This document shows, piece by piece, positions 31,297-43,003 of a stretch of 64,000 nt of DNA. The notes under the pieces were generated by a model. It was not told where the DNA came from. It was given only the letters and a program-made list of their open reading frames with translations, and did not search any database. Both the position numbers and the translations under genes were made by a program. The stretch's first letter is position 1, and every line of letters begins with the position of its first letter. This DNA comes from Saccharina japonica (Eukaryota > Sar > Phaeophyceae > Laminariales > Laminariaceae), in NCBI GenBank assembly GCA_008828725.1, contig MEHQ01001215.1, positions 124,001-188,000 of the forward strand, read 5' to 3'.

Positions 31297-34205
31297 CATA
31301 TGTGCCGATGTGATGATGTCAATATGCCGGTACAGCAACAGCGCTATGCATGGAGGTGTGTCGGGTGTCCACTGTGTCTGTGCACGCGTGCCATCAGCCG
31401 GACCAATCTGTCTCGTGTGAGTTTGTTCTCAGTGGTACGGTGCAATACGCGGCCTCTCTGTAGAGCTGCGGGCCTGTTGTTTCAAGATTCTCTCAATCGA
31501 TGAGTTTTTTTGTTTTCAAAAGTACGTAGTATTTGCATTTTTTTTTCCAAGATTTAGTTTAGAAAGGATGAATTGACACAAGTGTTGGGTACATCGAAGC
31601 AGTCTGCTAGCACCTTGCACTACTGTGCCGGGCTGTGGAGGTCCGACTGAAGAGGACGGTGGGATCAATTCCTAGGCCCTGACCTGATCCGTCCTATATA
31701 CTCGTATACGCTGTATATTTGTGCCTTTTTTTTTTTTTTTTTTTTTAGGGGGGGTGGAGGCAAACACACAGGGTACGCGACAGCGTTAAGAATCTCGTAA
31801 GTTTTGCTACTACGAGGCTCGCGGCGTATTGTGCTTTCAATATTGAGCATAAATGCTAGTATATAGGATTTAGACTGGCGCTCCTCGCTGGGCACAAATA
31901 AATGTTCACCTGTAAATTCTTAAGGTGCAAACAATCTCAGCCTGAAATTATTAACTCCCGAATTATTGATGGCGGGCGGGGGCGCGACAGTGGTGGTACC
32001 GACACTCGGCACCGCTATTTATTGACGAAGAGAGTAGGAATGAGATGGCAGAAGGTGTGGCATGGTCCTCGGATCGGTTTTGTAGCAGAGACGGGAACCC
32101 TACGTTACTGCTTATGTATCATCGCCTTGAGTACGGTTTTCTCTCTTCTCTCTTATTTCTTGCTTTTTGCCTTGTTTCTCTCTCTGTTTCCTTTCCCCCC
32201 CCGCCGCCCTTATGCATGTACCTTCCTGCTCTGCCCCGTATTGCTTCCTCCATGCCGTACGAGTTATATTTTCCTCTTGAGCACGTACGTCTTTCTTCTA
32301 TAAGGCCATCTCTTATTATTATAGTGAATCGGTTTTAAAACCTGAAAATTGAGGTTTCGACAGCTTCACAGGCGTGTTTGACCCAGGAAAAAGGGTGAAT
32401 CGCGCCCGCTTTACTTGAATCCCCCCCAGCCATTTCGGGAGAGGCATCCAACGCCGCTGGCCATTTCTTTAGGGTGTCATTTTGAAACATTTTCGACATA
32501 CTCCAGTTTTCTCAAAATCGGTTTCGGATGCGATTCAATCGAAAAACAGGCCTCATTTTCAATCGAAGCGTCGATGTACAGTTGAAAATCTGTTCCTGGT
32601 TTTTTCCTCCGAAATTGGCAACACCGTGCGTAAACAGCTCAAACAACGCCCCTGGAGAAATGAAAGACAGTGCTAGATACCTCTCACCATAGGACCGCAA
32701 GCACTCTGAGAAGAGCGAGCCCAAATTTGGTTCGACTCCGGGTGAAATACCATATACTACGGGTGAAAGAACGCGTGTACACCCACCCACTGCTGTTGGA
32801 TACTACAATACTGTATCCTGAATCGTGAAGCTGCACAGGTTGTCCAAGAACGTATCGGGTAACACTTGCGCCAAGCCGCTTGTCTCTATGACACCGAGTA
32901 CCCGAACCGGAAAACAACGAAATGACTCTACTACTAGTATGAAAAATGAAATAATGATGAAATTGATTCAATTTGATTAAACTTGCTTGAGAATCTTGGG
33001 ATCTTGGAGCAAGAACGAATAGCTCAACGTCAACCGAAAATCATAAAGTGCCTTTCTGTTTATTTGAAAGGGTAATTTGATTGAATTCAGAGTTGGTTGG
33101 ACTTGATTAAGAATCTTGGAGCGAGCACGATTAGTTCAACGTCCCCACCGAAAGTAATGAATTGCCTCTATGTTCAGAACCAGAAAGAAAAAAAAATGGA
33201 ATGGAGAGTTGTTTGAACGTACTTGATTGAAAATCTTGGAATCTTAGAAAAAGGATGCATAGTTCAACTTCAACCTGAATCGGCGCGTCGCCTGCCCGGC
33301 GACGACCAAGCGTCCCCCTACTCGCCCAGTCCCTCGTGCCCCAACTGCTCCTGCCACCCACGCCATACGCGCCTGCACTTCGGCGCACCCAAACATAGCC
33401 CTTGCAGTTCGACACGCAAAATAAACGTCTGAGAGCGAATTTTTGCTTAACCTGAACAGGCCAGCATCGGCGGGAGGAGGCTCCGCTTGACCTTGGTGGA
33501 GAAAAGACCCAGCAAGAGGCGAGGCACGGCGGACTGAAAAACAACATCACCTCGTGAAAAGACACCGCTTTTGATAACTCTAATTCTGGGCCAGGCTCCA
33601 AATAATTATGTGAGGCGGGGTGCATCGTGCTCTACTGTGTAGTTTCAGTACAACACGTGAGTTTCTGATGGTTCGTGCTAACGTCGAGCCCCCTTTTGTT
33701 TTTTGTCATAATATCCCTGATGCTTGGCACGCCGATATCAGAGAGCGAAGCTGAACGCTGAATAACCTTAAAGCCGCGAGGCGTTAGCAACGGGGGGGGG
33801 CTCGCGTGAGCGCCGGTGAAGAGCAGAGGACTAGGAGGGGAGCGGAGGGATTGTTGTGCATCGCTCTACAGGGGTCCGCATCTGATATAGAGGATAGGTT
33901 TGTTCGTACACGCAGTATCGGCCTCCGCTACCGGAGTGTCAAATAACCAACCGTTGTTTATTGTACCTAAAGAGAATTTGGCATGTCAGCATCGGGGATC
34001 GGGGATCATAGAATAGTAAATATATTTGGGACACTGGTACCCTAAATAGCCAGTACAGTAGTAGTACATTACGAGCGAACGCGTTGGCACACCGACGCCG
34101 GCCACCAGCGAGTCAGAGGGATGTATTGCGGAAAAGCAGGAAGACATCCGGAAGTCGGTTGGCTAGCCAACGAAGACTGACGCTTGAGCCTTTATTTCCC
34201 ACCCG
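31297..34205 (-). repeat. Fourth partial copy: F, E, part of D
   Basis: The copy has the same orientation as 18,426-21,332. Its outer part (to about 32,600) shares private variants with the left arm: the translation of 32,045-32,338 is identical to that of 12,720-13,013 read in reverse, and the CCTAGGCCCTG variant also matches. Its inner part (about 33,000-33,800) matches the right arm instead: the 164-codon frame 33,131-33,625 is nearly identical to 20,260-20,754. It is therefore a recombinant. Confidence 0.8.
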
Positions 34206-34648
34206 CCAACAAACCATGTGTAGGTCTAAATTTTCAGTTTAATTCGAAGCCACTCGTCCGAGTGGCCAACACCCGATAGTGAAAATGTGGATACCCCTCA
34301 ATCGTAGCACCAGTCTTTTCACCAAAACAAACTGTATGATGAGCGTATAGCCTATCAGCACACTTTTCCGTGATCACATTATAAATATCTTGTCTAGAAT
34401 GGGATGTTCATAGCCTTCGGAAAATGAGTGTATTGAAAATTGGCCATTTGGAATATCATACGAATTCTGCCTTCGAAGGTGAATACTAAACAAAAAAGAC
34501 ACGACAAACAAAAAGACGCACACGCGAATTTTCATTTTTACTCAGCACCGTAGGACACAAACGGCGTGTGATTTGTTGCCTTCGTTATTTCAGTATAACT
34601 ATCGGCAGAATTAAAACAAAACAGGTCTATCTCAGATGCGGACCCCTG
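33869..34648. mobile_element. Internally deleted Tc1/mariner-type element, copy 4
   Basis: Both termini and the flanking TA remain, but the interior is cut from about 1,590 to 780 bp. The junction at 34,205 joins CCCACCCGCC to AACAAACCATG with a shared CGCC, removing what corresponds to about 27,775-28,592 and hence one arm of the nested foldback. Confidence 0.7.
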
Positions 34649-35425
34649 TAGCTCTCGTTCGATATAGAGAGCGTGGAGGGGGCGGCGTACTCATTTGTTG
34701 CCTGCCTTAGTCATTTGGCCATTGACCACGCATCCCTTTCGAGACGGGGCACCGTTCCTACTATTAATATAGACATCTCCAACACTTGGGCGCTCATTAC
34801 GTTGTTTCCATATATTACAAAGACACTTGTTGCTAATATTATCCCTTTCCTGTTTCGCCGCCTGTGGCCACCATCTTTTATCTCCTAAGATATCGATCGT
34901 TTCATCGCTACTATTTAGTGCACCAAACTTCTCCATGTCACATTCGTCTATTTTTCTCATTTCCTCCCCTAACACATCCCTTTCCTCCTTGTAGCTTTCA
35001 CATTCTCCCACTCTGTGAATTCTACTCTTTATGGCTTTGCCACATGGGCACATCTGTGCATCTACTTCCTCCTCCTCCCGGCTAATGGTATACCTCCTTT
35101 TTCTCTCTGGCAGGTCCAGGTCCCCTACACGAAATCACAATTTCAGCTGTTTCGCGAAGTCCATTGAGCCGTGCAGATACCTTTTCATTCCTGTTCCTTC
35201 TCTCAACCCCCCGTATAGCTCTAAGTGTTCTTCCCCTTCCACCTTCTTTCTTAGCGCCAGCCTTTCCCTTATTTGTATCCTTTCTTTTACTTCTGTCTTG
35301 TATCCGCTCAATTTCTCTATGGCCAGCGTCTCTTTTTGGTTTCCTATATCCTTCCATACTTTCTCGACTACGCTATCCCACCTTATTCCGGCTCGCCCTT
35401 TGGTTACTTTCTCCCATACAGCTTT
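34206..35425 (-). repeat. Fifth partial copy: foldback end and LINE 3' part
   Basis: The copy looks essentially identical to 28,592-29,812, including identical 120- and 91-codon frames. It is the most recent-looking duplication in the window. It contains the LINE 3' part (34,651-35,425, minus) and stops in the LINE at CAGCTTT, followed by three unmatched bases and then block D in the opposite direction. Confidence 0.85.
34651..35425 (-). mobile_element. LINE fragment, copy 4 (3' part only)
   Basis: The zinc-knuckle region (frame 34,691-35,053) and the preceding basic region are present. All RT motifs are absent because the copy is cut at the turn-around junction. Confidence 0.8.
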
Positions 35426-35428
35426 CAT

Positions 35429-38400
35429 AGAGTTCTCTTCTCGGCCAGACACACCTATCGCAGCCTCCTGCAATCCCCTATGCATCTCGCCCATACATCT
35501 ACCGCTCTCTCTCCCAATACGATACCAGCCGGGTTCCTAACTATTACCGCCTACAGTCGTCTCGGATGACCAAGCCTCCGAATGGTACCGTACCATTCGA
35601 CTCCTCCGATTTAACTCAAGCATTCAACAAAAACAAATATAAAAAACAAATACGGAACCCGGCTACTTCTACCTCTCTCCACCCCCCCCCCCCCCCCCCT
35701 TCGAAAGAAAAACGGGGGCGGGCGGGTGGGAAATAAAGGCGCACGCGTCAGTCTTCGTTGGCTAGCCAACCGACTTCCGGATGCCTTCCTGCTTTTCCGC
35801 AATACATCCCTCTGACTCGCTGGTGGCCGGCGTCGGTGTGCCAACGCGTTCGCTCGTAATGTACTACTACTGTACTGGCTATTTAGGGTACCAGTGTCCC
35901 AAATATATTTACTATTCTATGATCCCCGATCCCCGATGCTGACATGCCAAATTCTCTTTAGGTACAATAAACAACGGTTGGTTTTTGACACTCCGGTAGC
36001 GGAGGCCGATACTGCGTGTACGAACAAACCTATCCTCTATATCAGATGCGGACCCCTGTAGAGCGATGCACAACAATCCCGCCGCTCCCCTCCTAGTCCT
36101 CTGCTCTTCACCGGCGCTCACGCGAGACCCCCCCCGTTGCTAACGCCTCGCGGCTTTAAGGTTATTCAGCGTTCAGCTTCGCTCTCTGATATCGGCGTGC
36201 CAAGCATCAGGGATATTATGACAAAAAACAAAAGGGGGCTCGACGTTAGCACGAACCATCAGAAACTCACGTGTTGTACTGAAACTACACAGTAGAGCAC
36301 GATGCACCCCGCCTCACATAATTATTTGGAGCCTGGCCCAGAATTAGAGTTATCAAAAGTGGTGTCTTTTCACGAGGTGATGTTGTTTTTCAGTCCGCCG
36401 TGCCTCACCTCTCGCTGGGTCTTTTCTCCACCAAAGGTCGAGCGGAGCCTCCCCCCGCCGACGCTGGCCTGTTCAGGTTAAGCAAAAATTCGCTCTCAGA
36501 CGTTTATTTTGCGTGTCGAACTGCAAGGGCTATGTTTGGGTGCGCCGAAGTGCAGGCGCGTATGGCGTGGGTGGCAGGAGCGGCGGTTGGGGCACGAGGG
36601 ACTGGGCGAGTAGGGGGAGGGGGGGGGGTGCGCGCGCTGCGCTTGGTCGTTGCCGGGCGGGCGACGCGCCGATTCTGGTTGAAGTTGAACAATTCATCCT
36701 TTCTCCAAGATTCCAAGATTTTCAATCAAGTACGTTCAAATAACTCTCAATTCCATTTGTTTTTCTTTTTATTCTGAACATAGAGGCAATTCATTGCTTT
36801 CGGTGGACGTTGAACTAAATCGTGCTCGCTCCAAGATTTTCAATCAAGTCCAACCAACTCCGAATCCAATCAAATTACCCTTTCAAAAAAACAGAAAGGC
36901 ACTTTATGATTTTCGGTTGACGTTGAGCTATTCGTTCTTGCTCCAAGATCCCAAGATTCTCAAGCAAGTTTAATAAATTTTAATCAATTTCATAAATATT
37001 TCATTTTTTATACTATTAATAGTAGTGGAGTCATTTCTTTGTTTTCCGGTTCGGGTACTCTGTATCATATAGACAAGCGGCTTGGCGCAAATTTTACCCG
37101 ATACGTTCTTGGACAACCAGTGCAGCTTCACGACTCACGATTCAGGATACAGTACTGTAGTAACCAACAGCAGTGGGTGTACACGCGTTCTTTCACCGAG
37201 TATATGGTATTTCACCCGGAGTCGAACCAAATTTGAGTTCGCTCTTCTCAGAGTACTTGCGGTCTTCTGGTGAGAGGTATCTCGCACTGTCTTTCATTTC
37301 TCCAGGGGCGTTGTTTGAGCTGTTTACGTACGGTGTTGCCAATTTCGAGGAAAAAAACAGGAACAGATTTTCAACTGTACATCGACGCTTCGATTGAAAA
37401 TGAGGCCTGTTTTTCGATTGAATCGCATCCGAAACCGATTTTGAGAAAACTGGAGTATGCCAAAAATGTTTCAAAATGACACCCTAAAGAAATGGCCAGC
37501 GGCGTTCCTCTCCCGAAAGAACTGCGGGGAATTCAAGTAAAGCGGGCGCGATTCACCCTTTTCCTGGGTCAAACACGCCTGTGAAGCTGTCGAAACCTCC
37601 ATTTTCAGGTTTTAAAACCGATTCACTATAATAATAAGAGATGGCCTTATAGAAGAAAGACGTACGTGCTCAAGAGGAAAATATAACTCGTACGGCATGG
37701 AGGAAGCAATACGGGGCAGAGCAGGAAGGTACATGCATAAGGGCGGCGGGGGGGGGAAAGGAAACAGAGAGAGAAACAAGGCAAAAACAAGAAATAAGAG
37801 AGAAGAGAGAAAACCGTACTCAAGGCGGTGATACATAAGCAGTAACGTAGGTTCCCGTCTCTGCTGCAAAACCGATCCGAGGACCATGCCACACCTTCTG
37901 CCATCTCCTTCCTACTCTCTTCGTCAATAGCTGTGCCGAGTGTCGGTACCACCACTGTCGCGCCCCCGCCCGCCGATAATAATTATGGAGTTAATAATTT
38001 CAGGCTGAGATTGTTTGCAGGTTAAGAATTTACAGGTGAACATTTATTTGTGCCCAGCGAGGAGCGCCAGTCTAAATCCTATATACTAGCATTTATGCTC
38101 AATGTTGTAAGCACAATACGCCGCGAGCCTCGTAGTAGCAAAACTTGCGAGATTCTTAACGCTGTCGCGTACCCTGTGTGTTTGCCTCCACCCCCCCTAA
38201 AAAAAAAAAAAAAAAAAAAAGAAGGCACAAATATACAGCGTATACGAGTATATAGGACGGATCAGGTCAGGGACCGAGAATTGATCCCACCGTCCTCTTC
38301 AGTCGGACCTCCACAGCCCGGCACGGTAGTGCAATGTGCTAGCAGACTGCTTCGAAGTACCCGACACTTGTGTCAATTCATCCTTTCTAAACTAAATCTT

Positions 38401-41400
38401 GGAAAAAAAAATAGAAATTCGTACGTACTTTTCAAGACAAAAAACACATCGATTGAGAGAATCTTGAAACAACAGGCCCGCAGCTCTACAGAGAGGCCGC
38501 GTATTGCACCGTACCACTGAGAACAAACTCACACGAGACAGATTGGCCCGGCTGATGGCACGCGTGCACAGACACAGTGGACACCCGACACACCTCCATG
38601 CATAGCGCTGTTGCTGTACCGGTATATTGACATCATCACATCGGCACATACGTCATGAGACAGAAAACAAGAACTCGTAGCAGCATCAAAAAGTTCGTCG
38701 TTTTGTGGTTTTAGCATGCGCTTGCCTTTATTTGCTCTGCTTGCGCCCGTGACGACGGCAATCCTCGGCATACATGATGATTGCCTCTGCCACGATGAAC
38801 ACACAGGATGCGGCGATAAGAAGAACGAGAGGGAGGACGGGGGCAGCCAAACGCACAGGCATCCCATACGTAGAACATCGGGATCAAACTCCTCATCATG
38901 CAGCAGCAGCAGCAGCAGCAGTACGCAGTATGTACGAGTACCTCTCGAAATTCGAAATGCCCACAGTTTCAGGCTCACCCCATATATGTGCAGGAGGAGC
39001 GGTTAGCACAAACAAAATGTGCAAACTGCAGATCTGATCGGTCGAGGCTGGTCTCTCGGCCGCCCGGAGGGTTTTTGGAAAACACGCGGTGGAACCGCGT
39101 GGCTGCCTTTGCCGACCTCGAGTCCCCCACAGGGTAGTTCTGGAGTCAGGTTGGTTTGGGCCGATGTGCAAAGTTGAAATTGACCAGCACATGATCTGCA
39201 CAAAGTTTTTGTGCCAACCGCTCCTGCACAGTTCCCCGCCCCGAAACGTCTACGTAGTACGAACCAGAACCGCATTTATTTTTATACGTACGAGTACCGG
39301 ATACCGCGACTGCTGTGTGCGTCTGTCAGCTGGTTGATTTGCCTACCCGTGTGCATACGAACAACTGGAACAACACTGACACGTCGCCATGTGCGCACGG
39401 GTAATGTTTGCATCAGGATGATGTCCGGGCCTATCTTCGGTCTTCGGAGGGCTTACTTTATAGTGGAGCATCGATATCAAAACAGCCTACGTAATAACCA
39501 TCGTTACTCGTACTGTGAGGTGTATTACCAAAGAAGCGTACTGCTACTATTAATACCACTGTCGTCAACTACCTACGATCGTATACGCGTACTTGCTGTG
39601 CGTTGTAGCTATCTATATGTATGTACCAGGTATATATGATATATTATGTGCTGCTTTTTGCAGCCCTCGATGTAGAGGATCATGTACGTACGTACAGCCA
39701 TATAGCAACTTAACTGCTGATTACCGATGTACGAGTACGAGTGAAAACTTGGCAAGAAAGAGTCGAAGACAGCAAGATAAACAAACGTACAGCGATACGA
39801 GTACGTATACAACATGTTTCGAAAAAGTTTGTCGGCGGCGGTCGGCGGTCGGCGCGGGGTGAACCGGCACAAAGACGGTTTCATAGAACATGAACAGCCC
39901 GAAATTTATACCGAATCCAGGGCTGCGACTGCTGTTGTGCTGTTGCCTGTTGCCTGTTGCCTGCCCGTTATAGGATTGTTACTTCTTCGGGCATTGGGTG
40001 TCTGCCATCACATGGCCGAGCAGTCGGCCCACCACAAGTGCAACGACGAGACATATACTATTATGCAGGAGTCACCCGAGAACGACCAGCCTCAGTGAGT
40101 CAAACATGCAGCCTCTTTTGCCTCTCTGTCTGCGCGTCACGCGTACGTATATACATACGAGTATCGTACCTTGTCCAAGTTTAGTTTTCGCTTCGCAAAG
40201 CAAGGACGCAAGCACTTATTTTTGAATTATAATGATAATAACGTTGTTACATCGTCTTGCATGGCGTTCATCGACTGTATACACGACGTGAATTCTGCAC
40301 CGGCTCCCTCACCCCTCTCGCCGAGTGCGTCTGGTGTGCAGCGCGGTCTACAGTACAGTAGTACCGGCCCTCTCACAAGAAACCTGAAATCGGGCTCAGG
40401 CTGACTTTCTTATTCTGGGCGCGCGCGGAAGCACACTTTCGCTTTCTTATTTTGGTCCCGGAGAAGACGTTTTCCCGTACTACTGTACAATTAATGGAGG
40501 CTTGGGCCCAGGCCAGCCACAGGAAGGGGTCACTTTCTTAAAGCTTATTACGCACTGACTAGGCTGGGAGCTTTCTTGATGTTTTCAATTTCTCAGGCTG
40601 ACTTTCTTGTGAGTTCCTTTCTTATGAGCGGGCCGGTACTGCTCTAGTAGTGCACCTAATAGTACGAGTATTATCTATTATTGTCACCAAACCTACCCGT
40701 ACAATTATTATAAATACGTCAGCTGTGAGTTCAACCGATTGAATAGTAAATAGGACCAAATATGTTTCGCAAAAACACATAAATATCGTACAGGTTTTTG
40801 TTTGTACCGGAGGTCCTGTTCTATGTATGGTCCCTCGTGATACCAGGTAGGTACAACAGCAGTAAGGGGAAATATACCTGGAGTCGGCCTCGCGATCTGC
40901 CCTAATGTCCTTTGCCCTCTTCGTTTGGACCTCTCTCTGCTTCTTTAGGCGGTTGCCGCAACGTGTCGCTGAGCCCCCCATCACCCCCAACTATCTGCAT
41001 CACTCCAGTCAGCAGGCGGTGCTGGAGGTAAGTGGGCGGCCTTGTACACAAGCGACAAGGTTCCTCTCCGGAAAGTGCCTTGGGGAGTGGTGCAAGAATA
41101 AACATGAAAAGCAGACAACATATCTATCTATTATACAAGGCTTTCCTACGGAGTGGTCATAGTACGGGCGACGCAAGAAATACGGGTTCAGAACATCAAC
41201 ATAATGCACAGCAGCAGCAACAACAACAGCAATAACAGCAAAAACGACAGGAGCAGCTAGACTGCTGCCTCTTCACCTACAACCGAGGAGTGCGGACAAA
41301 GCGTCTAGGGGAAGAAGGGAATTGAAGTAAACGTGCACGTATACACGAATTCTTGATTTGTTTTTTATCATGCTGTCGCCTGCTTGTAAAATACACTGGT

Positions 41401-43003
41401 ACAGCAATACCTCCTACATTACTACAACAGTACGTGCTACTGCTGTTTTATACGTACATCATTCAATATACCAGCCGCAAATAAAGGTTTTGGCTTTGGG
41501 CCCCATTATTTGTTTCGTAGGCAACCAAAATGTACCACGGTGTACATTTTTGTATTGCTGTACGAGTAGCCTATAGAAACATATATAAATATGTGCTTGA
41601 ACTAGAGAGTGGTCCGCAGCAGTGGTCCGTATCATCTTTACGGGTTAGTTGCGCTTTGTTGTATTTTTTATTTAATGATCGAACTTTGACAAGTGTACCA
41701 CTTCCGAAGCTGTCCCGCTTTCGAAGTTGGGAGGTAGGCATGTAACCTACCCACAGCAGGAGCTGCAGGAGCAGCAGCAGTACTACAGTAGTAGTAGTAG
41801 CGGCGGTAGTTGTGTGTATCTGTGTACTCCTGTGCTGTGCTACTGCTGCTGCTGATGCTGTTTCATATGTTGCTGCTGCTGCTGCTGCTGTTCCATATGT
41901 TGCTGTTGCTGTTGCTCCTTCGTCTACAGCGATGTATGAACAGCGATTGCCGCTCGTGAAAAACCATTTATAGTACGAGCTGGTTCCATCGAGAAACATA
42001 AGATAGCTTCTTCGGGAAATAAAAAACGGAATACATTACTTTTTCGAACACTACAGATATCGACATGACGGCATCGCCAAGGGGAACACATCGGTGAAGA
42101 GATTTTTGGCGTACGAGTTGTACTTCGCGATATATGGTAATATTGGTATTCCTCAGAGAGGCGTTATGCCATAGGGATGGCTTTCCTGCAGTAATCCTAT
42201 AGTAAACCCAATAAAATAGTATTCAGGCCATATATCGGTTAATACGCCGACTAATTCGACTTTAGAAGTCTTGACAGGATCGCATCAACAAGGGGAAGAC
42301 GTCCATGTCACGTTTTTGCTTCCTCCGCGCCCATCAGGCTGTGGTAAGAACCGCCTGCCAAATTACTAGGAAAAAGTATTGAGCAAATTTGAAACCTTAG
42401 GGGAAAAAATACACTTCGCGGAAATCACGTTTGCACCCTGGTTGTTTAGAGTTGCGAAACAAAACTTGGCGAGGTTGTTCTTCACAACAATACAAAGGGC
42501 TCCAATACTGGCCTTTTTGAAAAAAAAACAAATCATGAGTTATACAGGGTCAAAGTTGCTAAAAAATCCGCCAAAATTGAAAAAAAAAACTACGTACAAA
42601 AGTAAAAAGAAACGAAAATAAAAAAAAAAGACACACATACGTTTTTTCGTACTGTCATGAGGAACACCCCTGCCAAATTTCGTTTTCCAACTCTCAAAAA
42701 CCAGCGTGCAAAGTTGCGAAGATGTAATCTTACGTTTCTTCCTGGAACCAGCTCGTACTCTGTTATTATTGATTTTTTTCGCATGATATTTGGTTTGTTG
42801 AATGAAAAAAAAGCTGCGGTGCTGATGCTGTTTGTGCTTATGCTTCTGCTCATATTATCGGTATTGCCCATACTCCACCTCCACAAAAGAAAGTGCTGCT
42901 GATTCGACCTCCCGAGTACAAATACGTCCTCTGTTGTTGAGTTTTTTTTGTATTATATTTGTTTCGTTAGAAGTGCAGCAATTTTTTTTTGTTCGTCATT
43001 ATT
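35429..43003 (+). repeat. Direct duplicate of 10,427-18,092 (D end, E, F, G)
   Basis: Offset from the first copy is about 24.9 kb. Homology stops at 43,003, exactly where the first copy switches to its inverted arm (18,092). The D end carries variants of the third copy (27,364-31,296), such as ACAAATATAAAAAAC and a long C run near 35,680, whereas block G is nearly identical to 14,094-18,091. The right-hand piece of the Tc1/mariner-type element is at 35,429-36,058, the MITE-like element at 38,988-39,229 and the inverted-repeat element at 41,972-42,759. Confidence 0.88.
38988..39229. mobile_element. MITE-like element, second copy
   Basis: Counterpart of 14,072-14,310 with a 3-bp GAG insertion in the left terminal repeat and CCCATATATG before it. 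Confidence 0.6.
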
